A DNA stretch of 64,000 nucleotides, from NCBI RefSeq assembly GCF_020618415.1, contig NZ_CP085344.1, positions 2,999,001-3,063,000 on the forward strand, given 5' to 3'. This document shows, in pieces, positions 9,591-17,216 of the stretch. Under the pieces are notes generated by a model. That model ran no database searches and had not been told where the DNA came from. It saw nothing but the letters and a program-made list of their open reading frames with translations. How positions within the stretch are numbered: the stretch's first letter is position 1; each line of letters opens with the position of its first letter. A program made the position numbers and the translations under genes. This DNA is from Cupriavidus sp. MP-37. GTDB lineage: Bacteria > Pseudomonadota > Gammaproteobacteria > Burkholderiales > Burkholderiaceae.

Positions 9591-10244
9591 ATGAAAAAAT
9601 TTGCCAAGCTCGCGCTCGTTGCAGCTACCGCAGTAATGGCTGCATCCGCTCAAGCTCAGTCCGTCCCTTATGAAAAGAAGGCAGTGAACGACAACTGGGG
9701 CAACGGTACGAGCGAGTACGTGTGGAAGAATGGCACGAACGAGCTCTGCTGGCGCGACAGCTCCTGGACCCCGGCCACGGCCAACGCGCTGTGCGACGGC
9801 GCCCTGGCTCCGGCCGTTGCGGCACCGGCCCCGGCTCCGGTGGCTCCGCCGGTCGTCTCGAGCGAGAAGGTCACTTTCGCTGCTGACACCCTGTTCGACT
9901 TCGACAAGGCTGTGCTGAAGCCCGAAGGCAAGGCCAAGCTGGACGACCTGGTCTCCAAGCTGCAAGGCATCACCCTGGAAGTCATCATCGCCGTTGGCCA
10001 CACCGACTCGTTCGGCTCGGACAAGTACAACGATCGCCTGTCGATCCGCCGCGCTGAATCGGTCAAGGCTTACCTGGTGAGCAAGGGCGTTGAAGCCAAC
10101 CGCGTCTACACCGAAGGCAAGGGCAAGCGCCAGCTGAAGGTTGATCCGAAGTCGTGCAAGGGCAACCGCAAGTCGCAGATCGCCTGCCAGCAGCCGAACC
10201 GCCGCGTGGAAGTCGAAGTGGTCGGCACCCGCAGCGCACGTTAA
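9591..10244 (+). CDS. ompA: OmpA family protein (short, barrel-less, peptidoglycan-binding C-terminus)
   Basis: A 217-residue outer-envelope protein. A signal peptide ([20 protein letters not shown], cleavage after AQA) is followed by a short domain with two cysteines, an Ala-Pro linker ([12 protein letters not shown], about residues 74-86) and a C-terminal OmpA-like peptidoglycan-binding domain (about 90-215) with [20 protein letters not shown] and [20 protein letters not shown]. It has no eight-strand barrel, so it is not a classic OmpA porin; it is of the short OmpA type common in beta-proteobacteria. The ATG follows a strong ribosome site GAGAGGAGAAAT. A strong terminator follows, so it is probably monocistronic and highly expressed. 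Confidence 0.93.
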   Translation: MKKFAKLALVAATAVMAASAQAQSVPYEKKAVNDNWGNGTSEYVWKNGTNELCWRDSSWTPATANALCDGALAPAVAAPAPAPVAPPVVSSEKVTFAADTLFDFDKAVLKPEGKAKLDDLVSKLQGITLEVIIAVGHTDSFGSDKYNDRLSIRRAESVKAYLVSKGVEANRVYTEGKGKRQLKVDPKSCKGNRKSQIACQQPNRRVEVEVVGTRSAR

Positions 10245-10265
10245 TCGGAACCCTTCCGATCCAAG

Positions 10266-10294
10266 AAGCCCAGCGCAAGCTGGGCTTTTTTTTT
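10266..10294 (+). terminator. Rho-independent terminator after the OmpA-like gene
   Basis: Nine-base-pair stem AAGCCCAGC / GCTGGGCTT with a GCAA tetraloop followed by a run of nine T, 22 bp after the stop codon. It is a textbook intrinsic terminator. Confidence 0.93.
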
Positions 10295-10359
10295 GGTACA
10301 GTTGCCCGGACTGTCCCTTCCTTCACCCGCCGCGGCCAGTGCCGCCGGACCCGCATACG

Positions 10360-11118
10360 ATGACGTTGCAATCGCAAACCCTCCCCGCAGCCGACGCCGC
10401 CAGCCAGCACCCGCCGCGCCGGAATGCCGACCCCAAGGAAATCGATAAATTCAGCGAACTGGCCCACCGCTGGTGGGATCCGCAGAGCGAGTTCAAGCCG
10501 CTGCACGAGCTGAACCCGCTGCGCCTGGGCTGGATCGATGGCATCGCCGGGCTGGCGGGCAAGCGGGTGGTCGACGTGGGCTGCGGCGGTGGCATCCTGT
10601 CCGAGAGCATGGCCCGCCTTGGCGCCACCGTGCGCGGCATCGATCTCTCCAGCAAGGCGCTGAAGGTGGCCGACCTGCACAGCCTGGAGTCCGGCGTTGC
10701 CGTGACCTACGAGGAGATCGCCGCCGAAGCACTGGCGGCGCGCGAGCCGGCCAGCGTGGATGTGGTGACTTGCATGGAAATGCTCGAACACGTGCCGGAT
10801 CCGGCGTCGATCGTGCGAGCGTGCGCGACGCTGGTGCGGCCGGGTGGCCATGTGTTCTTCTCGACCATCAACCGCAACCTGAAGGCGTACCTGCTGGCCA
10901 TCGTCGGCGCCGAATACGTGCTGAACATGCTGCCGCGCGGCACCCACGACTACGAAAAGTTCATCACGCCTTCCGAACTGGCCCGCTTTGCGCGCCAGGC
11001 CGGGCTGGACCTGGTCGAGATGCGCGGCATGACCTACAACCCGCTGTCGCAGGTCTATACGCTGGGCCGCGACACGGACGTAAATTACCTGATGGCGTTC
11101 CGCCGGGTGGCGGCATGA
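10360..11118 (+). CDS. ubiG: Ubiquinone biosynthesis O-methyltransferase
   Basis: SAM-dependent methyltransferase performing both O-methylation steps of ubiquinone synthesis at the membrane face. It is 252 aa. The family hallmark [20 protein letters not shown] starts about residue 27, followed by the SAM motif [20 protein letters not shown], then the [11 protein letters not shown] motif. I chose the ATG at 10360 ([15 protein letters not shown]); the frame extends upstream through the terminator into ompA and that part is not real. The stop overlaps the start of gph by 4 bp (ATGA), so the two are translationally coupled. UbiG next to gyrA is also known from E. coli. Confidence 0.97.
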   Translation: MTLQSQTLPAADAASQHPPRRNADPKEIDKFSELAHRWWDPQSEFKPLHELNPLRLGWIDGIAGLAGKRVVDVGCGGGILSESMARLGATVRGIDLSSKALKVADLHSLESGVAVTYEEIAAEALAAREPASVDVVTCMEMLEHVPDPASIVRACATLVRPGGHVFFSTINRNLKAYLLAIVGAEYVLNMLPRGTHDYEKFITPSELARFARQAGLDLVEMRGMTYNPLSQVYTLGRDTDVNYLMAFRRVAA

Positions 11119-11789
11119 GCGCGGCGATCGCAGGGGTCTTCTTCGATCTCGACGGCACCCTCGCCGACACCGCGCCGGACCTGGCCGCCGCGGCGAACCG
11201 GCTGGTGGTCGAACGCGGCCGCCCGCCCGTGGCCTACGACAAGCTGCGCCCCGTCGCCTCGCATGGCGCGCGCGGACTGCTGGGCGCCGCCTTTGGCCTG
11301 CGCCCGGAAGACGCGGAATTCCCGGCGCTGCGCGATATCTTCCTGGATTACTACGAAGCCGACATCGCGGTGCACACCCGCCTGTTCGACGGCATGCCGC
11401 AGGTGCTGGCCGCGCTCGAGGCGGCGGGCATCCCGTGGGGGATCGTGACGAACAAGATCGCGCGCTTCACGGTGCCGCTGGTCGCCGCGATCGGCCTGGC
11501 GCCCCGCGCCAGCGCCGTGGTCAGCGGCGACACCACGCCGCACGCCAAGCCGCATCCCGCCCCGCTGCTGCATGCCGCCGCCAGCGCCGGCGTCGACCCG
11601 CGCCGCTGCGTCTATGTGGGCGACGACCTGCGCGACATCCAGGCCGGCAAGGCCGCCGGCATGATCACCGTGACCGCGGCCTATGGCTACTGCGGCGACG
11701 GCGATCCGCCCGAAGCCTGGGGTGCGGACCACCTGATCCGCCACCCTGCGGAGCTGATCCCGCTGCTGGTGCCGGCCGCGATCGCCTGA
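11115..11789 (+). CDS. gph: Phosphoglycolate phosphatase (HAD family)
   Basis: HAD-superfamily hydrolase, 224 aa, expected to dephosphorylate 2-phosphoglycolate from DNA repair or Rubisco oxygenation. The catalytic motif I is [20 protein letters not shown] (nucleophile Asp at about residue 10). Motif II is [10 protein letters not shown], motif III lysine lies in [10 protein letters not shown], and motif IV is [18 protein letters not shown]. The start ATG overlaps the ubiG stop by 4 bp. In several relatives the ubiG neighbour is annotated gph or mupP-like (N-acetylmuramic acid 6-phosphate phosphatase), so substrate is less certain than fold. It is followed by the tmRNA gene on the same strand. 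Confidence 0.88.
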   Translation: MSAAIAGVFFDLDGTLADTAPDLAAAANRLVVERGRPPVAYDKLRPVASHGARGLLGAAFGLRPEDAEFPALRDIFLDYYEADIAVHTRLFDGMPQVLAALEAAGIPWGIVTNKIARFTVPLVAAIGLAPRASAVVSGDTTPHAKPHPAPLLHAAASAGVDPRRCVYVGDDLRDIQAGKAAGMITVTAAYGYCGDGDPPEAWGADHLIRHPAELIPLLVPAAIA

Positions 11790-11831
11790 AAGTGCGCTGG
11801 CAGTATCCGGGCACCCAGCCTGGAACTCCCC

Positions 11832-11860
11832 AAGACAGCTTGCGTCCAACCGGGTACAAT
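11832..11860 (+). promoter_or_regulatory. Sigma-70-type promoter of ssrA
   Basis: AAGACA (11832-11837; four of six bases match TTGACA), a 17-bp spacer and TACAAT (11855-11860; five of six match TATAAT). Initiation would fall around 11867, a few bases before the mature tmRNA 5' end at 11875, as expected for a short leader trimmed by RNase P. Confidence 0.65.
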
Positions 11861-11874
11861 CCAGCTTCCTCACT

Positions 11875-12233
11875 GGGGCCGACCTGGTTTCGACGTGGGT
11901 TACAAAGCAGTGGAGGGCATACCGAGGACCCGTCACCTCGTTAATCAATGGGAATGCAATAACTGCTAACGACGAACGTTACGCACTGGCAGCCTAAGGG
12001 CCGCCGTCCTCGCACTGGCTCGCTGACGGGCTAGGGTCGCAAGACCACGCGAGGTCATTTACGTCAGATAAGCTCCGGAAGTGTCACGGGTCCGGAGACG
12101 AAAATTTAGTGACTCGCCGTCGTAGAGCGTGTTCGTCCGCGATGCGCCGGTTAAATCAAATGACAGAACTAAGTATGTAGAACTCTCTGTGGAGGGCTTG
12201 CGGACGCGGGTTCGATTCCCGCCGGCTCCACCA
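11875..12233 (+). ncRNA. ssrA: tmRNA (transfer-messenger RNA)
   Basis: Rescues stalled ribosomes with SmpB and tags nascent proteins for degradation. The 5' end GGGGCCGACCTGG pairs with the 3' end CGGCTCC-ACCA as a 7-bp acceptor stem with one G-U pair, and the T arm GGGTTCGATTCCC is present; CCA is encoded. The tag reading frame at 11965-11997 reads GCT AAC GAC GAA CGT TAC GCA CTG GCA GCC TAA, giving ANDERYALAA. The 359-nt length fits the one-piece form. It follows gph and precedes a terminator. Confidence 0.98.
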
Positions 12234-12266
12234 ACATTCACTCCGGAGACCTCCTCCGAAGTCCGG

Positions 12267-12302
12267 AAACCCGTGATAGCCAAGGCTTCACGGGTTTTTT
12301 CT
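12267..12302 (+). terminator. Rho-independent terminator of ssrA
   Basis: Nine-bp stem AACCCGTGA / TCACGGGTT (12268-12276 with 12288-12296), loop of 11 nt, followed by TTTTCTTT. It lies about 35 bp after the tmRNA 3' end. Confidence 0.88.
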
Positions 12303-12427
12303 TTGCCCGGCGCCGCCCCAGACATGCGCCGGGCAAAAACAACATCCCCAGATTTGGGGATGCCGGGCGCGCCACGCCGGCCGATGATGCGATGCGGGCG
12401 ATCCGCGACTCGCCCGCTGCCACTTCG

Positions 12428-12460
12428 AGCCCTCGTCCACCCGGCCGAGGGCTTTTTCTT
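12428..12460 (+). terminator. Second terminator-like hairpin downstream of ssrA
   Basis: Eight-bp stem AGCCCTCG / CGAGGGCT (12428-12435 with 12446-12453) followed by TTTTCTTTT. No gene is visible between this and the ssrA terminator, so it is either a back-up terminator or the end of an unrecognised small transcript starting after 12303. Confidence 0.65.
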
Positions 12461-12642
12461 TTGGTGCGCCGGCCAGGGACGGGAAAATTTCCGACCGCAA
12501 AATAAGCCAAGCCTTATCGCTTCACGAGTGAGCGAGTCCTATCGTAGCAAGGAACTTTGACCGGCATGCCGCTGGTTGTCACTGGCTGGATCCCCGCGCC
12601 CCGCGGGAGTTTGGCGACGCAAGCCGCATCCCTGACCCTGCT

Positions 12643-13665
12643 ATGAACCGAACCCAACTGTTCCATCTCCTGCGCCGCTGGCTGGTCGTGGTGGCATGCT
12701 TCGCGGCACCGCACCTTGCCCATGCGAAATGCACCGCCACGCCATCGCTACCTTATGACCAGCCCCTCAACAGCATGGCCATCGCGGTCAACCTTGCCGA
12801 GGACAGCACGATTCCCGGAACGGTGCGCAGCTACCAGTTCAGCGGCAGCTGCACCGAGGTACTGCCCTGGGTGGTGCCCGGCGCCCCGATCATCTCGTGC
12901 TACTACGGATCCGGTACCGAAGTGAAGCCAGGCATCTATTCCACCGGCGTCCCGGGTGTCGGCATCCGCCTGCGCAATGCCGCCGGCCAGCCGATGACCA
13001 ATGCTTCGGGCGTCTGGTGCGACACCCGCGCGGCCAACCTGGGCCACCTCAATCCGGACCTGACGTATTCCGTGTCGGTGACGATCGAGCTCGTCAAGAC
13101 CGGGCCGATTTCGACCGGTAACCTCGACCCCGCCCAGACCCGCTTTGGTTTCGGCGTCTATAACGGGTCGGTGGAAGGCGCGCTGGGCGGCACGGGCAAC
13201 CGCGACAACTACATCGGCTTTTCCGGCACCATCGCAACGCGCGAAATCGCCTGCAATGTCTTCGCCCCCACCACAGTGAACCTGCCGGCGATCAGCGCCA
13301 GAACGCTCGCCACGCAGGGCTCCGGCGGCAACACGCCGTTCGCCATCCAGCTGAGCTGCGATAGCGCGGCGATTGTCGGCGTGACGCTGGACGGCGCTGC
13401 CGGCACGCCGGTGATATCGGCCCCGGCCGGCATCCTGGGATTCAGCAATGCCGGGACCGCAGGCGCGGCGAGCGGCGCGGGCGTGCAGATCGTCAATGCC
13501 AGCGGCACCGCGCCAGTACCGCTGCAGGTGCGCAATGCCATGGGCAGCATCCAGGCCAACGTGCCCGCCACCTATCGCTTCGGCGCGCGCTATGCCAGCC
13601 TCGGCGGCACCCCTGCGCCAGGCAACGTCACCAGTTCGATGGTGTTTACGCTGGACTACCAGTAA
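12643..13665 (+). CDS. Orphan fimbrial adhesin-like protein (type 1 pilus family)
   Basis: A 340-residue secreted protein with signal peptide MNRTQLFHLLRRWLVVVACF ending at AHA before KCTATPS. The N-terminal half (about 30-190) has four or more cysteines (KCTA, SCTE, SCYY, WCDT) and looks like the lectin-type domain of two-domain adhesins. The C-terminal half (about 200-340) resembles a fimbrial subunit domain: EIACNVFAPTTVNLPAI, a second Cys in QLSCDSAA, and a final beta-strand ending FTLDYQ. These are hallmarks of chaperone-usher fimbrial tip adhesins. No usher, chaperone or major pilin lies within the window, so it may be a remnant or be assembled by machinery elsewhere. It sits just beyond tmRNA. 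No ribosome site is obvious. Confidence 0.72.
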   Translation: MNRTQLFHLLRRWLVVVACFAAPHLAHAKCTATPSLPYDQPLNSMAIAVNLAEDSTIPGTVRSYQFSGSCTEVLPWVVPGAPIISCYYGSGTEVKPGIYSTGVPGVGIRLRNAAGQPMTNASGVWCDTRAANLGHLNPDLTYSVSVTIELVKTGPISTGNLDPAQTRFGFGVYNGSVEGALGGTGNRDNYIGFSGTIATREIACNVFAPTTVNLPAISARTLATQGSGGNTPFAIQLSCDSAAIVGVTLDGAAGTPVISAPAGILGFSNAGTAGAASGAGVQIVNASGTAPVPLQVRNAMGSIQANVPATYRFGARYASLGGTPAPGNVTSSMVFTLDYQ

Positions 13666-13776
13666 CGCTGCCAGCCAGCGCGATCGCGGCAGTGACGTAC
13701 CGGAGGCATGGTTCGTCGCTACATCCCGGAATCGAAGGACTACAATAGCCCGCTGCAGTCCTTCAAGGCTTTCGCG

Positions 13777-14178
13777 ATGTCCGACCATCCCCGCTTCACC
13801 ATCAACCGCTCCATGATCGCCCTGGTCCCGGAGCAGCCGTTCCTGGACTGGATCCAGGCGGTCGACCCGCAGCCCGTGGCCGGCCTGACGCTGGAGCAGG
13901 TGCGCGAAGACCAGAGCGTGTTCCTGCTGCCCGAAGAACTCGCCGACACGCACGAGAACGCCGTGCGCTGGGTCGAGAAGCGCTGGCAGGACTTCTTCGA
14001 ATTCATGCTCGGCGAATGGTTCGACGACTCGGCGTGGCCCGAGGAACTGTCGCTGCAGATGTTTCGCGAGTGGTTCAGCGTGCGCTATCACTCGATGGTG
14101 TTCGACATGGCACCCGACGTGCCGGTGATGCACGACGACTGGGACGACGACGACGATTCGTCCGAACTGCTGCACTGA
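13777..14178 (+). CDS. Conserved hypothetical acidic protein
   Basis: A 133-residue soluble protein that I do not recognise by family name. It starts at the ATG at 13777 (MSDHPRFTINRSMIALVPEQ); the frame extends upstream but a TACAAT box at 13741-13746 suggests a promoter inside that extension. The protein is rich in Trp, Phe and Glu (WVEKRWQDFFEFMLGEWFDD) and ends in a run of acidic residues (HDDWDDDDDSSELLH). It has no signal peptide or membrane segment. Similar short acidic proteins of unknown role occur across Burkholderiaceae, to my recollection. It faces the convergent DUF1854 gene at 14194. Confidence 0.7.
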   Translation: MSDHPRFTINRSMIALVPEQPFLDWIQAVDPQPVAGLTLEQVREDQSVFLLPEELADTHENAVRWVEKRWQDFFEFMLGEWFDDSAWPEELSLQMFREWFSVRYHSMVFDMAPDVPVMHDDWDDDDDSSELLH

Positions 14179-14193
14179 TCTCCCGGCCGCCCC

Positions 14194-14694
14194 TCAGAGG
14201 AAGCGGTCCAGTATCTTGCGGCTGTGCTTGTCCAGCGCCATCAGGTCGCGGATCAGGTAGTGGATGCCGTGCGTGTCCGAGATCAGCAGCGTGCTGCCGG
14301 CCAGGCGGCGGATCGCTTCTTCGCCGCGCAGCACCAGGTCGGTCTGGCCACGGTCGGTCTTGACCGTCCACACGCTCGGCGTGGCATAGGTCGACACACT
14401 GACGATGCGCTCGATTTCCGGCATGAACTCGCGCGAGGCCAGCTCCGCCTCGATCATGTCGCGCTCGGCGATCGGCAGGTCTTCCAGCCGCGGAATCCAT
14501 ACCACCTCGTGCCCGTCGGCGCTCATCATGCCGATGCCGCCTTGCGGCGCCGAGATCGGGAAGGCGCGCACCGGCACCACGCCTTCATGGACGGTGCCGT
14601 CCTCGGCGATCAGCACCAGGCGGCCGAACGGGTTGCGGTCCAGCGTGAACACAGGGGTCGGCGCAGCGGCGGCAGCGGCAATGTCATTGGGCAT
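14194..14694 (-). CDS. DUF1854 protein of the cyanophycin locus
   Basis: A 166-residue cytoplasmic protein. It begins at the ATG at 14692-14694 (MPNDIAAAAAAPTPVF), which overlaps the end of the ABC transporter gene by 11 bp, so the two are translationally coupled. Conserved stretches include LDRNPFGRLVLIAEDGTVHE, VPVRAFPISAPQGGIGMMSA and the C-terminal LLISDTHGIHYLIRDLMALD. DUF1854 proteins are known mainly from genomes that also carry cyanophycin synthetase and this ABC transporter, and are named for that association; their activity is unknown. Here the pair diverges from the two cphA genes, which strengthens the link. Confidence 0.86.
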   Translation of the reverse strand: MPNDIAAAAAAPTPVFTLDRNPFGRLVLIAEDGTVHEGVVPVRAFPISAPQGGIGMMSADGHEVVWIPRLEDLPIAERDMIEAELASREFMPEIERIVSVSTYATPSVWTVKTDRGQTDLVLRGEEAIRRLAGSTLLISDTHGIHYLIRDLMALDKHSRKILDRFL

Positions 14695-16978
14695 GGGCAG
14701 TCTCCGGGATCTGGATGGCCTCTTCGGCGTCGTCGTCTTCGGTATCGACATTGCGCGCCTGCGCCTGGTAAAGCTTGTAGTACGCGCCTTCGCGCAGCAG
14801 CAGTTCGTCGTGGCTACCCACTTCGACGATCTGGCCGCGGTCCATCACCACCAGCCGGTCGGCCTTGCGCAGCGTCGACAGGCGGTGCGCAATGGCAATG
14901 GTGGTACGGCCCTGCACCAGGTTGTCGAGCGCCTTCTGGATTTCCTTCTCGGTGGCGGTGTCGACCGACGATGTAGCCTCGTCCATGATCAGGATGCGCG
15001 GGTTGATCAGCAGCGCGCGCGCAATCGAAATACGCTGGCGTTCGCCACCGGACAGCGCCTGGCCGCGCTCGCCGACCAGCGAGTCATAGCCGTGCGGCAG
15101 CCGCAGGATGAACTCATGCGCATGCGCGGCCCGCGCTGCGGCAATGATCTGTTCACGCGTGGCGTCCGGCTTGCCGTAGGCGATGTTGTCGGCAATCGTG
15201 CCGAAGAACAGGAACGGCTCCTGCAGCACCAGGCCGATATGGCGGCGATACTCCGATACCGGCAGCGAGCGGATATCGACCCCGTCGACCCGGATCGCGC
15301 CCTCGGAGACATCGTAGAAGCGGCAGATCAGGTTGACCAGCGTGCTCTTGCCCGAGCCGCTGTGGCCGACCAGCCCGATCATCTCGCCCGGCGCAATCGA
15401 CAGGTTCAGCCCGCGGATCACCGCACGGTTGCCGTAGCGGAAGCCCAGGTCGCTCATGTCGATGGCGCCCTCGACCCGGTCCAGCCGGGCCGGCCGCGCC
15501 GGCTCCGGCACGCTCGACACATGGTCGAGGATGTCGAAGATGCGCTTGGCGCCGGCGGCGGCCTTCTGCGTGACCGAGACGATCCGGCTCATCGAATCCA
15601 GCCGCGTATAGAAGCGGCTGATATAGGTCAGGAACGCCACCAGCACGCCCACGGTAATGGCGCTGTGCGATACCTGCCAGATGCCGAACACCCACACGAT
15701 CAGCAGCCCGATCTCGGTCAGCAGCGTCACCGTCGGCGTGAACAGCGACCAGACCGCGTTGACGCGGTCGTTGATCGCCAGGTTGTGCTTGTTGGCCTCG
15801 CGGAAGCGCGTGACTTCGCGCTTCTCCTGTGCGAACGCCTTGACCACGCGGATGCCGGGAATGGTGTCGGCCAGCACGTTGGTGATCTCCGACCAGATCC
15901 GGTCGATCTTCTCGAAGCCATGACGCAGCCGGTCGCGCACCAGGTGGATCATCCACGCGATAAAGGGCAACGGGACCAGCGTCACCAGTGCCAGCCACGG
16001 GTTGATCGAGACCAGGATCACCGCCGTCATCAGGATCATCAGCACGTCGGTGGCGAAGTCCAGCAAATGCAGCGACAGGAACACGCAGATGCGGTCGCTT
16101 TCCGAGCCGATGCGCGCCATCAGGTCGCCGGTGCGCTTGCCGCCGAAATACTCGAGCGACAGCTTTAGCAAATGTTCATAGGTGGTGGTGCGCAGATCGG
16201 CGCCGATGCGCTCCGACACCCGCGCCAGCAGGTAGGTGCGCGCCCATCCCAGCGACCACGCCACCAGTGCCGCCACGAGCAAGCCGGCCAGGTACAGGCG
16301 CACCAGCGCATAGTCGATCGGCACGCCGTTCTGGAACGGGATCAGCACCTTGTCCATCAGCGGCATGGTCAGGTACGGCGGCACCAGCGTGGCGGCGGTC
16401 GACAGCAGTGTCAGGAAAAAACCGCCCAGCAGCTGCCAGCGGTAGGGCCGGGCAAAGCGCCACAGCCGCAGCAGTGCCCAGGTCGACGGCGGCGTCTCGA
16501 GTTCCCGGCTGCATTGAGGGCACTGTTCCTCGTCCGGTGGCAGCGGCGCCTTGCAGGTCGGGCACAGCACCTCACCCGCCACGGCGGCCGGGCGCGAACC
16601 GGCGGCATCGCGCTGGGCTTCGAACTGGTCCGCCAGCCGCAAGGCCGCGGGATTGTAACCAAGCGTGTATCGCCAGGTGGCGAGCCGGCCTGCCGGGCCG
16701 CTCAGTTCCAGCGTGCCCACCCCCGCATGGTCGGTATGCGACAGGCGCAGCGCCGGGGCGATGTTCCATTCCCGCACATTTTTTTCGCCGGGGGCGCGGG
16801 CGACGATGCGCTGGTCGGTCACAACCAGCCACCCTTGGGTAAAATGCAGCCTCGCGTCGAGGTCCAGTGCCAGTCCGGCCAGGACAGTCTCGCCGGGTCG
16901 GAGCCACGATCCGGCTTCAGCCCGCCAGGGTTCATCGGCGGCAGTGGCGGTAGGGACAGGCAGGGAGGACTGGGTCAT
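14684..16978 (-). CDS. Cyanophycin-associated ABC transporter, fused membrane and ATPase domains with zinc ribbon
   Basis: A 764-residue half-transporter of the exporter type. Order: an N-terminal domain (about 25-115) with LVVTDQRIVARAP, resembling a bacterial PH-like domain; a zinc ribbon with Cys139, Cys142, Cys153 and Cys156 (CPTC, CPQC); a six-helix exporter membrane domain (about 185-480); and a nucleotide-binding domain with Walker A VGHSGSGKSTLVNLI, signature LSGGERQRISIARAL, Walker B ILIMDEATSSVD and the H-loop IAIAHRLST. It is coupled to the DUF1854 gene by an 11-bp overlap and diverges from the cphA pair. The family is linked to cyanophycin by context only; substrate (arginine, aspartate, dipeptide or lipid) is unknown. 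Confidence 0.88.
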   Translation of the reverse strand: MTQSSLPVPTATAADEPWRAEAGSWLRPGETVLAGLALDLDARLHFTQGWLVVTDQRIVARAPGEKNVREWNIAPALRLSHTDHAGVGTLELSGPAGRLATWRYTLGYNPAALRLADQFEAQRDAAGSRPAAVAGEVLCPTCKAPLPPDEEQCPQCSRELETPPSTWALLRLWRFARPYRWQLLGGFFLTLLSTAATLVPPYLTMPLMDKVLIPFQNGVPIDYALVRLYLAGLLVAALVAWSLGWARTYLLARVSERIGADLRTTTYEHLLKLSLEYFGGKRTGDLMARIGSESDRICVFLSLHLLDFATDVLMILMTAVILVSINPWLALVTLVPLPFIAWMIHLVRDRLRHGFEKIDRIWSEITNVLADTIPGIRVVKAFAQEKREVTRFREANKHNLAINDRVNAVWSLFTPTVTLLTEIGLLIVWVFGIWQVSHSAITVGVLVAFLTYISRFYTRLDSMSRIVSVTQKAAAGAKRIFDILDHVSSVPEPARPARLDRVEGAIDMSDLGFRYGNRAVIRGLNLSIAPGEMIGLVGHSGSGKSTLVNLICRFYDVSEGAIRVDGVDIRSLPVSEYRRHIGLVLQEPFLFFGTIADNIAYGKPDATREQIIAAARAAHAHEFILRLPHGYDSLVGERGQALSGGERQRISIARALLINPRILIMDEATSSVDTATEKEIQKALDNLVQGRTTIAIAHRLSTLRKADRLVVMDRGQIVEVGSHDELLLREGAYYKLYQAQARNVDTEDDDAEEAIQIPETAHAQ

Positions 16979-17216
16979 GGATGGCGCGGCGTGCGTCCAG
17001 GGATTGCGGACATAACTTGAAACAATTTAGGCTGGGCACGCGCTGGCGGCCCGCGAATTCGCCCGCAGTATACATAACGACGAACGCGCGGGTAGCCCTG
17101 ATGCATTGCACAATCACTTTTACACCAAGAAAGTCAACCCGCTTCGTGCTGTAACGTTACTGAAAGGTTAGGCTTCCATTTCTCGGGCGTTCCGCCCACT
17201 GCCTCAAGCTAATTCA
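16979..17216. promoter_or_regulatory. Divergent promoter region of the cyanophycin locus
   Basis: A 238-bp gap between the divergent ABC exporter and first cphA gene. It is more AT-rich than its surroundings. On the minus strand TATACT (17067-17072) could be a -10 for the exporter operon. A perfect 10-bp palindrome GTAACGTTAC lies at 17151-17160, about 57 bp before the cphA start, and could be an operator. No convincing sigma-54 (GG-N10-GC) or sigma-70 pair was found for cphA. Confidence 0.4.

Larger units (their letters stand above)
12234..12642 (+). other. Gene-poor stretch after tmRNA with two terminator-like hairpins
   Basis: About 409 bp with no supported coding gene. It holds the ssrA terminator (12267-12302) and a second hairpin followed by T-rich sequence (12428-12460). 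Frames crossing this region overlap the tmRNA and lack family features or ribosome sites. The 3' end of ssrA is a common integration target, and an isolated adhesin gene follows, but I see no duplicated tmRNA 3' end or integrase in the window. Confidence 0.55.

Noticed and set aside
12129..12560. Open frame overlapping the tmRNA 3' end and its terminator
   Set aside because: It overlaps a certain RNA gene and a terminator, has no ribosome site, and its product matches no family.
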